64,000 nt of DNA. Source: Pseudomonas rhizoryzae (GTDB lineage Bacteria; Pseudomonadota; Gammaproteobacteria; Pseudomonadales; Pseudomonadaceae). A program made the position numbers and the translations under genes. The notes below the pieces were generated by a model. That model saw only the letters and a list, made by a program, of their open reading frames with translations. It was not told the DNA's origin and did not search any database. The stretch spans positions 62,001 through 126,000 of the forward strand of contig NZ_SULM01000003.1 in assembly GCF_005250615.1 (NCBI RefSeq), in the 5' to 3' direction. Positions 20,291 through 29,014 of this stretch are shown one piece after another (position 1 is the stretch's first letter; each line of letters opens with the position of its first letter).

Positions 20291-20356
20291 GTGGAAAAGG
20301 CTGCGCCGTTTTCCACCCTACACGACTGTTGGGCTTCGCTGTGCTCAGCCCAACCT
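20291..20356. repeat. Hairpin repeats between LysR and SDR genes
   Basis: A further unit of the GTGGAAAA/TTTTCCAC family (20291-20323) is followed at once by a different hairpin, GTTGGGCT...AGCCCAAC (about 20328-20354). They occupy much of the shared upstream region of the two divergent genes. Confidence 0.8.
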
Positions 20357-20386
20357 ACGAAAGCCCTAACTTCTGGAGAATCGATC

Positions 20387-21145
20387 ATGGATCTGCAACT
20401 GCACGAGCGTACCGCGCTGGTCACCGGCGCCAGCATGGGCATAGGCGTTGGTGTCGCCCGGGTCCTGGCGGCGGAAGGCGTTCGGCTGGCCATTACCGCG
20501 CGGCGGCGTGAGGCCCTGGAGGAACTGGCCGAGGAGATAGCCGCAGCGGGGCATCCCAAGCCGCTGGTGATCGTTGCGGATATCACCGACGCCGAAGGCA
20601 TCCAGCGCCTGGCGCGGGAAGCCGAACAGGGATTGGGCCGGGTAGACATCCTGGTCAATACCGCTGGTGGCCACCGCAATTTGCCCCTGGATGCGGGGGA
20701 CGATCTCTGGCAGGAGGCTTTCGATCTGAACTTCGCTTCCGCCCGCCGTCTGACCCAGGCGCTGCTAGGCGGGATGCGCGAAAGGCGCTGGGGACGCATC
20801 GTCAATTTCAGCGGCTCGATGGAACCCCGGGAAGTCGGGGCTTCAGGAGCGGCCAAGGCCGCGATCCAATTCTGGTCCAAGGGCCTGGCGAGTCAGTTGG
20901 CGGCTGAGGGCATCACGGTCAACACCATCGCCCCGGGGCGGATCAACTCCGAGCAGATCCTGCAGCGGCTGCACCCGACGCCCGCGGCGCGCCAGGCCTT
21001 TATCGACCGCCATATCCCCATCGGCTATTTCGGCGAGCCGGAGGACGTAGGCTATCTGGTGGCCTTTCTCGCCTCGCCACTGGCGCGCTATCTCACCGGT
21101 GAAGTGATCGCGGTGGATGGCGGGATGCACGCCTACGCCCACTAA
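20387..21145 (+). CDS. SDR-family protein with the catalytic tyrosine replaced
   Basis: A 252-residue short-chain dehydrogenase/reductase-fold protein. The cofactor loop TGASMGIG (13-20), NTAG (91-94) and the C-terminal ITVNTIAPGRINSEQIL / VIAVDGGM blocks are intact. The active-site YxxxK is not: Lys157 is present in SGAAKAAIQFW, but the residue four before it is Ser153, not Tyr. A Ser lies in NFSGSM. It may catalyse an atypical reaction or have lost reductase activity. The ATG follows TGGAGAA. It is divergent from the LysR gene, its probable regulator. Confidence 0.88.
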   Translation: MDLQLHERTALVTGASMGIGVGVARVLAAEGVRLAITARRREALEELAEEIAAAGHPKPLVIVADITDAEGIQRLAREAEQGLGRVDILVNTAGGHRNLPLDAGDDLWQEAFDLNFASARRLTQALLGGMRERRWGRIVNFSGSMEPREVGASGAAKAAIQFWSKGLASQLAAEGITVNTIAPGRINSEQILQRLHPTPAARQAFIDRHIPIGYFGEPEDVGYLVAFLASPLARYLTGEVIAVDGGMHAYAH

Positions 21146-21151
21146 CGCCCT

Positions 21152-21895
21152 CTAGCGTTTGACGCAGGCGAACAGGGCATTGCCCGTCTCGCCGTCCCAG
21201 GGTTCGATGCGCTGGTAGTCGTGCTCCAGCACCTGGACCTCGAAGCGCGGCTCCAGCAGCGCCAGCAGTTCGGGGAAGTCCACCGCCACCATGGGGTGTT
21301 CGTCCTGCCAGGTCTGGCGCTCACCCGCGTGGTGGCGCTCGATGCGCAGGCGGAGCTGCTGGCGCTCGCCCTCGCCTGGGTAGTGCCAGGCAGAGGCGAA
21401 ATTGAAGTGACCATCCGCCCGCTCGACGCTGTGGCCGACGCTGGAGCCATTGTCGATACGGCGCTTGTCGACGGCGTTGAAGCAGAACAGGCCGCCCGGG
21501 GTCAGGGCCGCCTGGACCCGCGCCAGGCAAGCCTGGAGCCGTGCCAGGCTGCCGCTGTAGTGCAGGGAGTAGAGAAAGCAGGTGATCAGATCGACCGGCT
21601 GCTCCAGCTCGAAGGCGCACATGTCCTGGCAGGAGAACTGCGCTTCCGGGCAGCGCAGTGCGGCCTGGGCCAGCATCGGCGGATTGAGGTCCAGACCGCT
21701 GCTCTGAAAGCCGGCATCGAGGAAATGCCTGACATGGGGCCCGGTGCCGCAGGCGAGATCCAGATGGCGGGTGCCGCCGTTGCCGAACAGCCGCTGCAGG
21801 CGCAGTACCGCCTGGCTCTGGGCCCCGTAGTCGATGTCGGCGCAGAGCAGGTCGTAGTAGGCCGAGAGGTCGGTGTAGAGGGCGGTGGCGGACAT
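21152..21895 (-). CDS. Class I SAM-dependent methyltransferase
   Basis: 247 residues. The SAM-binding motif I is HLDLACGTGPHVRHFL (near residue 45), followed by the acidic end of strand 2 in SGLDLNPPML, and motif post-III LTPGGLFCFN. The mid-protein pattern FLYSLHYSGSLARLQACL is typical of small-molecule methyltransferases related to glycine/sarcosine-type and DUF-type enzymes. The substrate is unknown. It converges with the SDR gene, six bases between stops. Confidence 0.85.
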   Translation of the reverse strand: MSATALYTDLSAYYDLLCADIDYGAQSQAVLRLQRLFGNGGTRHLDLACGTGPHVRHFLDAGFQSSGLDLNPPMLAQAALRCPEAQFSCQDMCAFELEQPVDLITCFLYSLHYSGSLARLQACLARVQAALTPGGLFCFNAVDKRRIDNGSSVGHSVERADGHFNFASAWHYPGEGERQQLRLRIERHHAGERQTWQDEHPMVAVDFPELLALLEPRFEVQVLEHDYQRIEPWDGETGNALFACVKR

Positions 21896-21991
21896 CGCAG
21901 GGGCTCGGGGCGGGGGACGCGGGCGCGCATCTTAGTCGGTTTTCGTAATGGCCGAACCCTTATACTGGCGTTTTAACCAGAGTCCCCTGAC

Positions 21992-22459
21992 GTGAGCAAC
22001 AAGAGATATGCCTGCATCGGCCTGAGCAACCCCAAGTCGCCGTCCAACGTCGGGTCCATCATGAGGGCGGCAGGCTGCTATGGGGTGGCCTCGGTGTTCT
22101 ATACCGGCACCCGCTACGACCGTGCCAAGGACTTCGTCACCGACACCAAGAAGGTCCACCAGGACATCCCGCTGATCAACATCGACGACCTGCGCCGCAT
22201 CCTGCCGCTGGGTTGCGTGCCGGTGGCGGTGGAGCTGGTGGACGGCGCCCGGCCATTGCCCGAGTACACTCATCCCGATCGTGCCCTCTATCTGTTCGGT
22301 GCCGAGGACGGTTCGCTGAGCCAGGAGCTGCGCGACTGGTGCGAGGACGTGGTGTACATCCCCACCCAGGGCTGCATGAATCTCGCGGCCACGGTCAACG
22401 TGGTGCTCTATGACCGGCTGGCGAAGGGCAATAACACCCGCTCCGGTCCACTGTTCTAA
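21992..22459 (+). CDS. SpoU/TrmH-family RNA 2'-O-methyltransferase
   Basis: A 155-residue SPOUT-fold enzyme consisting of the catalytic domain only. The three SpoU motifs are visible: NPKSPSNVGSIMRAAGCYG (motif 1), ALYLFGAEDGSLSQEL (motif 2) and VYIPTQGCMNLAATVNVVLYD (motif 3). The target is probably a tRNA or rRNA ribose; the site cannot be assigned. The start is a GTG (MSNKRYACIGL). It stands between a divergent methyltransferase gene and the convergent IclR gene, six bases from the latter. Confidence 0.9.
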   Translation: MSNKRYACIGLSNPKSPSNVGSIMRAAGCYGVASVFYTGTRYDRAKDFVTDTKKVHQDIPLINIDDLRRILPLGCVPVAVELVDGARPLPEYTHPDRALYLFGAEDGSLSQELRDWCEDVVYIPTQGCMNLAATVNVVLYDRLAKGNNTRSGPLF

Positions 22460-22465
22460 GATTTT

Positions 22466-23296
22466 TCAACCAAACCCCTGAGTCGGCCGGCGCAGCACCG
22501 GATCGAAGGGGTTGATGCGTGCGGCGATCACGCCCGCCTCGCGTTTGAGCAATTCGATCACCGTGGGCAGGCGCTGGGCGTTGAGACGCTCGCTCAGGGT
22601 GCCCACGCTCAGGGCCGCCACCGCCCGGCCGTTGCGGTCGAGGATGGGGACGGCCAGCCCCGCCATGCCTTCCAGCACCCCGGTGTTGCGCGCGGCGTAA
22701 CCCAGGCGGCGGACGTTATCGATCTCGGCGCGCAGCAACACCTCGTCGTAGTGATGGGCGTCGCGCAGGCGCGGCAGGTTGTAGCGAATCACCTCTTCGC
22801 GCTCTTCCTCGGGCAGGAAGGCCAGGATCGCCAGGGCGCCCTGGCCGCCACCGAGGGGCACGCGTCCGCCAATGTCGCCGGTGAAGGTGCGGATGGGATA
22901 GGGCCCTTCGCTGCGATCCAAGCACATGGCGTCGAAGCCGCTGCGTGCCAGCAGGAACAGCGAGTCGCCCAGGGAGGCCGATAGCCGCAGCAGACTCGGC
23001 CGCGCCAGGTCGCGCAGATTGCCGACCTGGCCGGCGCGCGCCGCCAGGGCGAAGAAGTCCAGGCTCAGCCGATACCTCTTACTGCGGGCGCACTGCTCGA
23101 CCATGCCCTCTTCCACCAGGCCACGCAGCAGCCGGTGGGTGGTGGGTTGCGACAGCCCCACGCGCTCGGCCAGGCGGGTGACCTTCTCGCCTTCGGGATC
23201 GCCCTCACTCAGGGCGCGCACCACGGCGAACACCCGGCTGATGGCGCCGACACCTGCTTCGCCTGAGGTAGCCTTACTCTCTGTGGAATTTTCCAT
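22466..23296 (-). CDS. IclR-family transcriptional regulator
   Basis: 276 residues with an N-terminal winged HTH (VTRLAERVGLSQPTTHRLLR) and the C-terminal effector domain (LVEEGMVEQ, RPSLLRLSASLGDSLFLLAR, GGQGALAILAFLPEEE, RLGYAARNTGVLEGMAGLAV). The start at MENSTESK follows AAAGGA; an earlier in-frame start at 23320 exists. It is divergent from the polyamine-type ABC transporter/dehydrogenase operon, which it probably represses or activates in response to the imported compound or a product. Confidence 0.92.
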   Translation of the reverse strand: MENSTESKATSGEAGVGAISRVFAVVRALSEGDPEGEKVTRLAERVGLSQPTTHRLLRGLVEEGMVEQCARSKRYRLSLDFFALAARAGQVGNLRDLARPSLLRLSASLGDSLFLLARSGFDAMCLDRSEGPYPIRTFTGDIGGRVPLGGGQGALAILAFLPEEEREEVIRYNLPRLRDAHHYDEVLLRAEIDNVRRLGYAARNTGVLEGMAGLAVPILDRNGRAVAALSVGTLSERLNAQRLPTVIELLKREAGVIAARINPFDPVLRRPTQGFG

Positions 23297-23315
23297 CTCG
23301 ATAATTCCTTTAAAT

Positions 23316-23358
23316 TTCACTGAGTGAATAAATTCAGAAAAATAGTTCGATCAGTGAA
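23316..23358. promoter_or_regulatory. Candidate IclR operator region
   Basis: TTCAC-TGA-GTGAA (23316-23328) is an inverted repeat, and the half-site CAGTGAA recurs at 23352-23358, in an AT-rich block between the IclR gene and the divergent operon. Assignment rests on position and symmetry only. Confidence 0.4.
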
Positions 23359-23534
23359 AAACCTGCTTGTCCGGCATCCTAGATCGCCCTTACCTTCGGG
23401 TCCATAGGGCGATACTCACAATCACCGGACGCCGCCATTCGAGCGAGCGCCAACGTCCAGTTCCAGGCTGTCTTTCGCCCTGCCCACACCCTGCCCGCCG
23501 TCTGCGTGGGCGCGACCGGAGGAGCATTGCGGCC

Positions 23535-24554
23535 ATGGCTTTCCTGACTCTCGACAATCTCAGCAAGCGCTACGGCGACAGCTACGCGGTGACCGGTTCG
23601 ACCCTGGCCATCGAGCGCGGCGAATTCGTCTCCCTGCTCGGCCCCTCCGGCTGCGGCAAGACCACCACCCTGCAGATGATCGCCGGGTTCGTCGACGTCA
23701 GCAGCGGACGCATCCTGCTCGACGGCCAGGACATCACCCACGCCAAGCCGGCCAGCCGTGGTCTGGGGGTGGTCTTCCAGAGCTATGCGCTGTTTCCGCA
23801 CATGACGGTGCGCGACAACGTCGCCTTCGGCCTGCGCATGCGCAAGGTGGCGGGCGCCGAATTGGCGCGGCGCGTCGAGGAAGCTCTCGGCCTGGTGCAC
23901 CTGGGCCAGCACGCCGAGCGCTATCCGCGCGAACTCTCCGGTGGCCAGCGCCAGCGGGTGGCCCTGGCGCGGGCGCTGGTGATAGCCCCGCCGGTGCTGC
24001 TCTTGGACGAGCCGCTGTCCAACCTGGACGCCCATCTGCGCGAAGAGATGCAGTTCGAGATCCGCCGCATCCAGCGCGAGGTGGGCATCACCACCCTGAT
24101 GGTGACCCACGACCAGTCCGAGGCGCTGTCCATCAGCGACCGGGTGGTGGTGATGGAGGCCGGGCGCATCACCCAGGTGGATGCGCCCTATCGGCTCTAC
24201 GAGCACCCGCGCAACAGATTCATCTCCGACTTCGTCGGCAAGGCCAACCTGCTGCCCGGCAGCCTGGATGCCCAAGGCCTGCCGCAGATCGCCGCCGGTG
24301 GCACCCTGGCGATCTCGCTGCGGCCGGAAAAGATCGAGCTGCGCCCTGCTGGTGAGGGGCGTCTACAAGGGCGGGTGCTGACCCGCTTCTTCCTTGGCAG
24401 CCAGTGGCTGTACCGCCTGGAGACCACCCTTGGCGAGCTGTCGGTATTGCGCAGCAACGATGGCCAGCCGCCGCTGGACGAGGGCCAGGACGTCGGGCTG
24501 CACTGGGACGACGCTCTGCTGCGCCGCCTGGAAGCCGCGGAGGCCGCCGCATGA
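23535..24554 (+). CDS. ABC transporter ATP-binding protein, PotA type
   Basis: A 339-residue ATPase of a spermidine/putrescine-class importer. Walker A is GPSGCGKTT (near residue 37), the signature is LSGGQRQRVALARAL, Walker B LLLDEPLSNLDAHLR, and the H-loop MVTHDQSEAL. After residue 235 a TOBE-type regulatory domain follows, with the usual FVGKANLLPG and SLRPEKIEL. The ATG follows GGAG. It is the first gene of an operon whose next start codon overlaps this stop (ATGA). Confidence 0.93.
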   Translation: MAFLTLDNLSKRYGDSYAVTGSTLAIERGEFVSLLGPSGCGKTTTLQMIAGFVDVSSGRILLDGQDITHAKPASRGLGVVFQSYALFPHMTVRDNVAFGLRMRKVAGAELARRVEEALGLVHLGQHAERYPRELSGGQRQRVALARALVIAPPVLLLDEPLSNLDAHLREEMQFEIRRIQREVGITTLMVTHDQSEALSISDRVVVMEAGRITQVDAPYRLYEHPRNRFISDFVGKANLLPGSLDAQGLPQIAAGGTLAISLRPEKIELRPAGEGRLQGRVLTRFFLGSQWLYRLETTLGELSVLRSNDGQPPLDEGQDVGLHWDDALLRRLEAAEAAA

Positions 24555-25417
24555 GCACCCTGCTGCGCGGCACCGGTCGCGCCTATCTGCTCAGCGCACC
24601 GGCGCTGGTGCTGTTCAGCGTACTGCTGTTGTTGCCCTTGGCGCTGACCCTGGTGCTGTCGTTCAACGTCTTCGACTACGAGACCGGGGTGAAGGAAGGT
24701 AGCTACACCCTGGCCCACTACCTGGCGCTGCTGAGCGACCCCTACTACTACGAGATCTTCCTGCGCACCTTCTGGATCAGCGCCCTGGTCACCCTGCTCT
24801 GCGTGCTGATCGGGGTGCCGGAGGCCATCGTCCTCAGTCGCATGGGCGCGCCCTGGCGCTCGATCTTCCTGATCCTGGTGCTGACGCCGCTGCTGATCTC
24901 GGTGGTGGTGCGCGCCTTCGGCTGGAGTCTGCTCCTGGGCGCCGATGGCCTGGTCAACCAGGCCATCGTGGCCCTGGGCGGGCGGCCGCTGAAGCTGCTC
25001 TACACCCCCTTCGCGGTAGTCGTCGGCCTGGCCCACGTGATGCTGCCCTTCATGATCATCCCGGTGTGGACCTCGCTGCAGAAACTCGACCCCGCCGCCG
25101 AACAGGCCGCGCTGTCCCTGGGCGCCAGCCACCTGACGGTGCTGCGGCGCATCGTGCTGCCCCAGGTGATGCCCGGGGTGCTCTCCGGAACCCTGATCGT
25201 CTTCGGCCTGGCCGCCAGTTCCTTCGCCATTCCCGGCCTGCTCGGCGGACGCCGGCTGAAAATGGTCGCCACCCTGATCTACGACCAGTACCTGGCCGAA
25301 CTCAACTGGCCGATGGGCGCCACCCTGGCGGTGGCCCTGCTGCTGCTCAATCTGCTGGTGATGCTGGGCTGGAATCGCCTGGTGGAACGCCGCTACCAAC
25401 GTGCCCTGGGAGTCTGA
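24551..25417 (+). CDS. ABC transporter permease, PotB type
   Basis: 288 residues with six hydrophobic helices. The EAA loop that contacts the ATPase reads EQAALSLGASHLTVLRRIVLPQVMPG (split: EQAALSLGASHLT, VLRRIVLPQVMPG). The N-terminal helix-plus-loop (SAPALVLFSVLLLLPLALTL) is typical of the first permease of polyamine-type importers. It overlaps the ATPase stop by four bases and is followed three bases later by the second permease. Confidence 0.93.
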   Translation: MSTLLRGTGRAYLLSAPALVLFSVLLLLPLALTLVLSFNVFDYETGVKEGSYTLAHYLALLSDPYYYEIFLRTFWISALVTLLCVLIGVPEAIVLSRMGAPWRSIFLILVLTPLLISVVVRAFGWSLLLGADGLVNQAIVALGGRPLKLLYTPFAVVVGLAHVMLPFMIIPVWTSLQKLDPAAEQAALSLGASHLTVLRRIVLPQVMPGVLSGTLIVFGLAASSFAIPGLLGGRRLKMVATLIYDQYLAELNWPMGATLAVALLLLNLLVMLGWNRLVERRYQRALGV

Positions 25418-25420
25418 CCC

Positions 25421-26215
25421 ATGACCCGCAACGGCCCGCTCGGGCTCGCCTTCCATACCCTGGTGATGGTCTTCATGCTGGCGCCGCTGGTGGTGGTCTG
25501 CCTGGTGGCCTTCACCCCGGAGAACACCCTCAGCCTGCCCACCGCCGGCTTCTCGCTGCGCTGGTTCGCCGCGGTGTTCGAGCGGGCGGACTTCCTCACC
25601 GCCTTCTACAACAGCCTGCAACTGGCGGCGCTGTCGGCCAGCCTGGCGACGCTGATCGCGGTGCCGGCGGGGCTGGCCATCACCCGCTATCGCTTTCCCG
25701 GCCAGGGCTTGCTCAACGGCCTGTTCCTCTCGCCGATCATCATCCCGCACCTGGTGCTGGGTGTGGCCATGCTGCGGTTGTTCGCCCTGCTGGGGGTGAA
25801 CGGCAGCTTCAGCTGGCTGGTGCTGGCCCACGTGGTGGTGATCACCCCCTATGTGCTGCGCCTGGTGATCGCCGCCGCCATCGGCATCGACCGCAGCGCC
25901 GAGCAGGCTGCCGAGAGCCTGGGCGCCAGCCGCACCACGCTGTTCTGCCGCATCACCCTGCCAATGATCCTGCCCGGGGTGGCCGGCGGCTGGCTGCTGG
26001 CCTTCATCAACAGTTTCGACGAGGTGACCCTGTCGATCTTCGTCACCTCCCCGGCGACCCAGACCCTGCCGGTGCGGATGTACGTCTACGCCACCGAATC
26101 CATCGACCCGATGATGGCGGCGGTGTCGGCCCTGGTGATCGCCCTCACCGCGGCCACCATGATCCTGCTCGACCGCATCTATGGCCTGGATCGCGTGCTG
26201 GTGGGCAAACAATGA
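25421..26215 (+). CDS. ABC transporter permease, PotC type
   Basis: 264 residues and six helices. The EAA loop is EQAAESLGASRTTLFCRITL, followed by PMILPGVAGG. The FINSFDEVTLSIFVTSP block is characteristic of PotC-like partners. It pairs with the upstream permease to form the membrane channel. The stop overlaps the start of the small iron-sulfur protein gene (ATGA), so translation is coupled across the transporter and the dehydrogenase. Confidence 0.93.
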   Translation: MTRNGPLGLAFHTLVMVFMLAPLVVVCLVAFTPENTLSLPTAGFSLRWFAAVFERADFLTAFYNSLQLAALSASLATLIAVPAGLAITRYRFPGQGLLNGLFLSPIIIPHLVLGVAMLRLFALLGVNGSFSWLVLAHVVVITPYVLRLVIAAAIGIDRSAEQAAESLGASRTTLFCRITLPMILPGVAGGWLLAFINSFDEVTLSIFVTSPATQTLPVRMYVYATESIDPMMAAVSALVIALTAATMILLDRIYGLDRVLVGKQ

Positions 26216-26523
26216 ACGACCGAGACCCCTCCATGGCACTGCTCAAGCGGGTGGCCGAACGCGACCGCCCGACCCTGGCCTTCACCCTCGATGGCCAACC
26301 GGCCGAGGGCCTGCAGGGCGATACCCTGCTCACCGCCATCCTCACCCAGAGCGATCACCTGCGCGGCAGCGACTTCGGCGGCGAACCCCGCGCCGGTTTC
26401 TGCCTGATGGGCGCCTGCCAGGACTGTTGGGTGCGCCTGGCCGATGGTCGCCGGGTGCGCGCCTGCGCCACCTTTCTCGAAGCGGGCCAGCAGGTCAGCC
26501 GCGATCCGGGGCGGTCGCTGTGA
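26212..26523 (+). CDS. Small [2Fe-2S] subunit of a flavin dehydrogenase (HcnA/OoxC/LhpF-like)
   Basis: 103 residues. The cysteine pattern of plant-type [2Fe-2S] domains is visible: Cys64, Cys69, Cys72 (GFCLMGACQDCW) and Cys85 (RVRACAT). Proteins of this size form the gamma subunit of three-part dehydrogenases such as hydrogen cyanide synthase, opine oxidase and D-hydroxyproline dehydrogenase. Its gene overlaps both neighbours (ATGA before, GTGA after), supporting assembly with the two flavoproteins that follow. Confidence 0.88.
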   Translation: MNDRDPSMALLKRVAERDRPTLAFTLDGQPAEGLQGDTLLTAILTQSDHLRGSDFGGEPRAGFCLMGACQDCWVRLADGRRVRACATFLEAGQQVSRDPGRSL

Positions 26524-27881
26524 GCGCCGTCGTGGTGGTGGGCGCCGGACCGGCCGGCATTCGCGCGGCCCAGACCCTGGTCGCCCACGGCCTCAAGCCG
26601 GTGCTACTGGACGAAAGCGCGCGCGGCGGCGGCCAGATCTATCGCCAGCAACCGGGCAATTTCCAGCGCCCGATCAAGGCGCTGTACGGCTTCGAAGCGG
26701 GTAAGGCCCAGGCGCTGCACGGCGCGCTGGAAGAAATGCAAACGGTGCTGGACTACAGGCCTGACACCCTGGTGTGGAATGCCGAGCAGAGCGCCCTGGA
26801 TACCCTGAGCCAGGGCCGCACTGTCGATCGCCTGGCCTTTGACCAGGTGATCGTCGCCACCGGCGCCACCGACCGCATCCTGCCGGTGCCCGGTTGGACC
26901 CTGCCCGGCGTCTACAGCCTGGGCGCCGCCCAGGTGGCGCTCAAATTCCAGGGCTGCGCCATCGGCAGCCGTCCGGTGCTGGCCGGTACCGGGCCCCTGC
27001 TCTATCTGGTGGCCTATCAATACGCCAAGGCCGGGGCCAAGCCACTGGCGGTGCTGGACAGCGCGCCCTTCCACGCCCAGGCCGCCGCTACCCCGGCCCT
27101 GCTGGGTCAACCGGCCACCTTCGCCAAGGGCCTCTACTACCGCAGCTGGCTGGCGCTGCACGGCGTACCTGTGCAGCAGGGCGCCGAGCTCCTGGCGATC
27201 GAAGGCGAACGCCGGGTGGCTGCCGTGCGCTGGCGCGCCGCCGATGGCGAAGCGCACCGACTGGAGTGCGACGCCCTGGGCTTCGGCCAGACGCTACGCA
27301 GCGAGACGCAACTGGCCGACCTGCTGGGCTGCGACTTCGCCTGGAGTGCCCTCAATCGCGCCTGGCTGCCGGTACACGACAACGGCGGCCGCAGCAGTCA
27401 GGCCGGGGTCTACCTGGCCGGCGACGGTGCCGGTATCCAAGGCGCCGACGCCGCCGAATTGGCAGGCGAGCTGGCGGCCCTGAGTCTGCTGGCAGATCGC
27501 GGTGTGGCGGTGGACGCGGCGCGAGTCGAAACCCTGCAAGGGCGCCTGGCGCGCTTCGAGGTCTTTCGCCAGGGCCTGGAGCGGGCCTTTCCCTTTCCCG
27601 CCGACTGGGCGGCCAAGGCGCCGGACGCACTCGTGGTCTGCCGCTGCGAGCAGATCAGCGCCGGCGAGATCCGCGCGGCCGTGGCCCAGGGCCATTGGGA
27701 GATCAACAGGGTCAAGGCCACCTGCCGGGTCGGTATGGGGCGCTGTCAGGGGCGCATCTGTGGCGCCGCGGCGGCCGAGTTGATCGCCTGCGCCAGTGGT
27801 CGCCCGCTGGACCAGATCGGCCGGCTGCGCGCCCAGGCGCCGATCAAGCCACTGCCCTTCGGCGTGGAGCTGGCGCCATGA
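26520..27881 (+). CDS. FAD/NAD(P)-binding subunit with BFD-type iron-sulfur tail (HcnB/OoxA-like)
   Basis: 453 residues. The N-terminal FAD loop is VVGAGPAGIRAAQTL (residues 5-19), followed by the GGGQIYR block of this family and ATGATDRILPVPGWTLPGVY. The C-terminal ~80 residues form a BFD-like [2Fe-2S] domain with CRCEQIS and CRVGMGRCQGRIC. It is the alpha-type subunit of the three-part dehydrogenase. The start is a GTG overlapping the previous stop. It shares operon and overlaps with the D-amino-acid-oxidase-like subunit downstream. Confidence 0.9.
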   Translation: MSAVVVVGAGPAGIRAAQTLVAHGLKPVLLDESARGGGQIYRQQPGNFQRPIKALYGFEAGKAQALHGALEEMQTVLDYRPDTLVWNAEQSALDTLSQGRTVDRLAFDQVIVATGATDRILPVPGWTLPGVYSLGAAQVALKFQGCAIGSRPVLAGTGPLLYLVAYQYAKAGAKPLAVLDSAPFHAQAAATPALLGQPATFAKGLYYRSWLALHGVPVQQGAELLAIEGERRVAAVRWRAADGEAHRLECDALGFGQTLRSETQLADLLGCDFAWSALNRAWLPVHDNGGRSSQAGVYLAGDGAGIQGADAAELAGELAALSLLADRGVAVDAARVETLQGRLARFEVFRQGLERAFPFPADWAAKAPDALVVCRCEQISAGEIRAAVAQGHWEINRVKATCRVGMGRCQGRICGAAAAELIACASGRPLDQIGRLRAQAPIKPLPFGVELAP

Positions 27882-29014
27882 GCCGGCTGGACGTGGATGT
27901 CCTGATCATCGGTGGCGGCATCGTCGGCAGCAGCGCGGCGCTGTTCCTGGCCCAGGGCGGCCAGCGCGTCGCCCTGCTGGAACGCAACTTCTGCGGTGCC
28001 CAGGCCAGTGGCGTCAACTACGGCGGGGTGCGCCGCCAGGGGCGGCCGCTGGTGCAGTTGCCGCTGTCCAGTCGTGCGCACCAGATCTGGGGCGGCCTGA
28101 GGGAATTGCTGGGTACCGATGGCGAATACCTGAGATCCGGCCACCTCAAACTGGCGCGTAGCGAGTCCGACTTCGCCGCCCTGCAGGCCTATGAGCGGTC
28201 CAGCCAGGGCTTCGGGTTGGACTTGCAGTTGCTCGACCGGAGCGAATTGCGCCGGCGCTTTCCCTGGGTCGGCGATATCGCCGTGGGCGCCTCCTTTTGC
28301 CCGGAAGACGGCCATGCCAATCCACGACTGGTCTCCCCGGCCTTCGCCCAGGCGGCCGCCCGTGCCGGTGCCCAGGTCTTCGAGCGCACCGCCGTGACGC
28401 AGGTCGAGCACGACGGCCAGCGCTTCCAGCTCCGCACCGACAGCGGCCTGACCCTGAGCGCCCCCTGGCTGCTCAATTGCGCCGGCGCCTGGGCGGCGGA
28501 GCTGGCCGCCCGCTTCGGCGAGCCGGTGCCCCTCACCGCGGCCCATCCGGCCATGCTGGTGACCGAACCCCTGCCCCTGTTCATGACCGCCAGCACTGGC
28601 GTGGAAGGCGGCGGCATCTATGCCCGCCAGGTGGCGCGGGGCAATTGCGTGCTGGGCGGCGGGCGCGGTTTCGCCCTCGACGCCGATCGCGCCCGCCCCG
28701 GCCAGCTGGCCATCCTCGACATCCTGAGGAACGCCGCCGAACTCTATCCGGCCCTGAGCGGCGCCCAGGCCATCCGCACCTGGAGCGGCGTCGAAGGCTA
28801 TCTGCCGGATCACCAGCCGGTGCTCGGTCCCAGCCGCACCACCCCCGGCCTGCTGCACGGCTTCGGCTTTGCCGGCGCGGGCTTCCAGATCGGGCCGGCG
28901 GCGGGTGAAGCCCTGGCCGAATGCATCCTGCAGGGCGCGCCCCGGCATAGCCTGCAGGCCTTTTCCATCGCCCGTTTTCCTTCCCAGCCCAGGAGTTCTC
29001 AATCATGCGCCTGA
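27878..29014 (+). CDS. DAO-family FAD oxidoreductase subunit (HcnC/OoxB/LhpB-like)
   Basis: 378 residues. The Rossmann motif IIGGGIVGSSAALFLA starts near residue 10, with the flavin-contact segment GVNYGGVRRQGR and the C-terminal LHGFGFAGAGFQIGPAAGE typical of D-amino-acid/sarcosine-type oxidases. This subunit is expected to carry the substrate site and oxidise a C-N bond; electrons pass to the partner subunits. The exact substrate (opine, imino acid, amine) is not readable. It overlaps the preceding gene by four bases and the binding-protein gene by ten. Confidence 0.9.
   Translation: MSRLDVDVLIIGGGIVGSSAALFLAQGGQRVALLERNFCGAQASGVNYGGVRRQGRPLVQLPLSSRAHQIWGGLRELLGTDGEYLRSGHLKLARSESDFAALQAYERSSQGFGLDLQLLDRSELRRRFPWVGDIAVGASFCPEDGHANPRLVSPAFAQAAARAGAQVFERTAVTQVEHDGQRFQLRTDSGLTLSAPWLLNCAGAWAAELAARFGEPVPLTAAHPAMLVTEPLPLFMTASTGVEGGGIYARQVARGNCVLGGGRGFALDADRARPGQLAILDILRNAAELYPALSGAQAIRTWSGVEGYLPDHQPVLGPSRTTPGLLHGFGFAGAGFQIGPAAGEALAECILQGAPRHSLQAFSIARFPSQPRSSQSCA

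Noticed and set aside
24197-26239. 680-codon minus-strand frame with extreme Gln/His/Gly content
   Set aside because: Antisense shadow across three ABC transporter genes; not a real polyglutamine protein.
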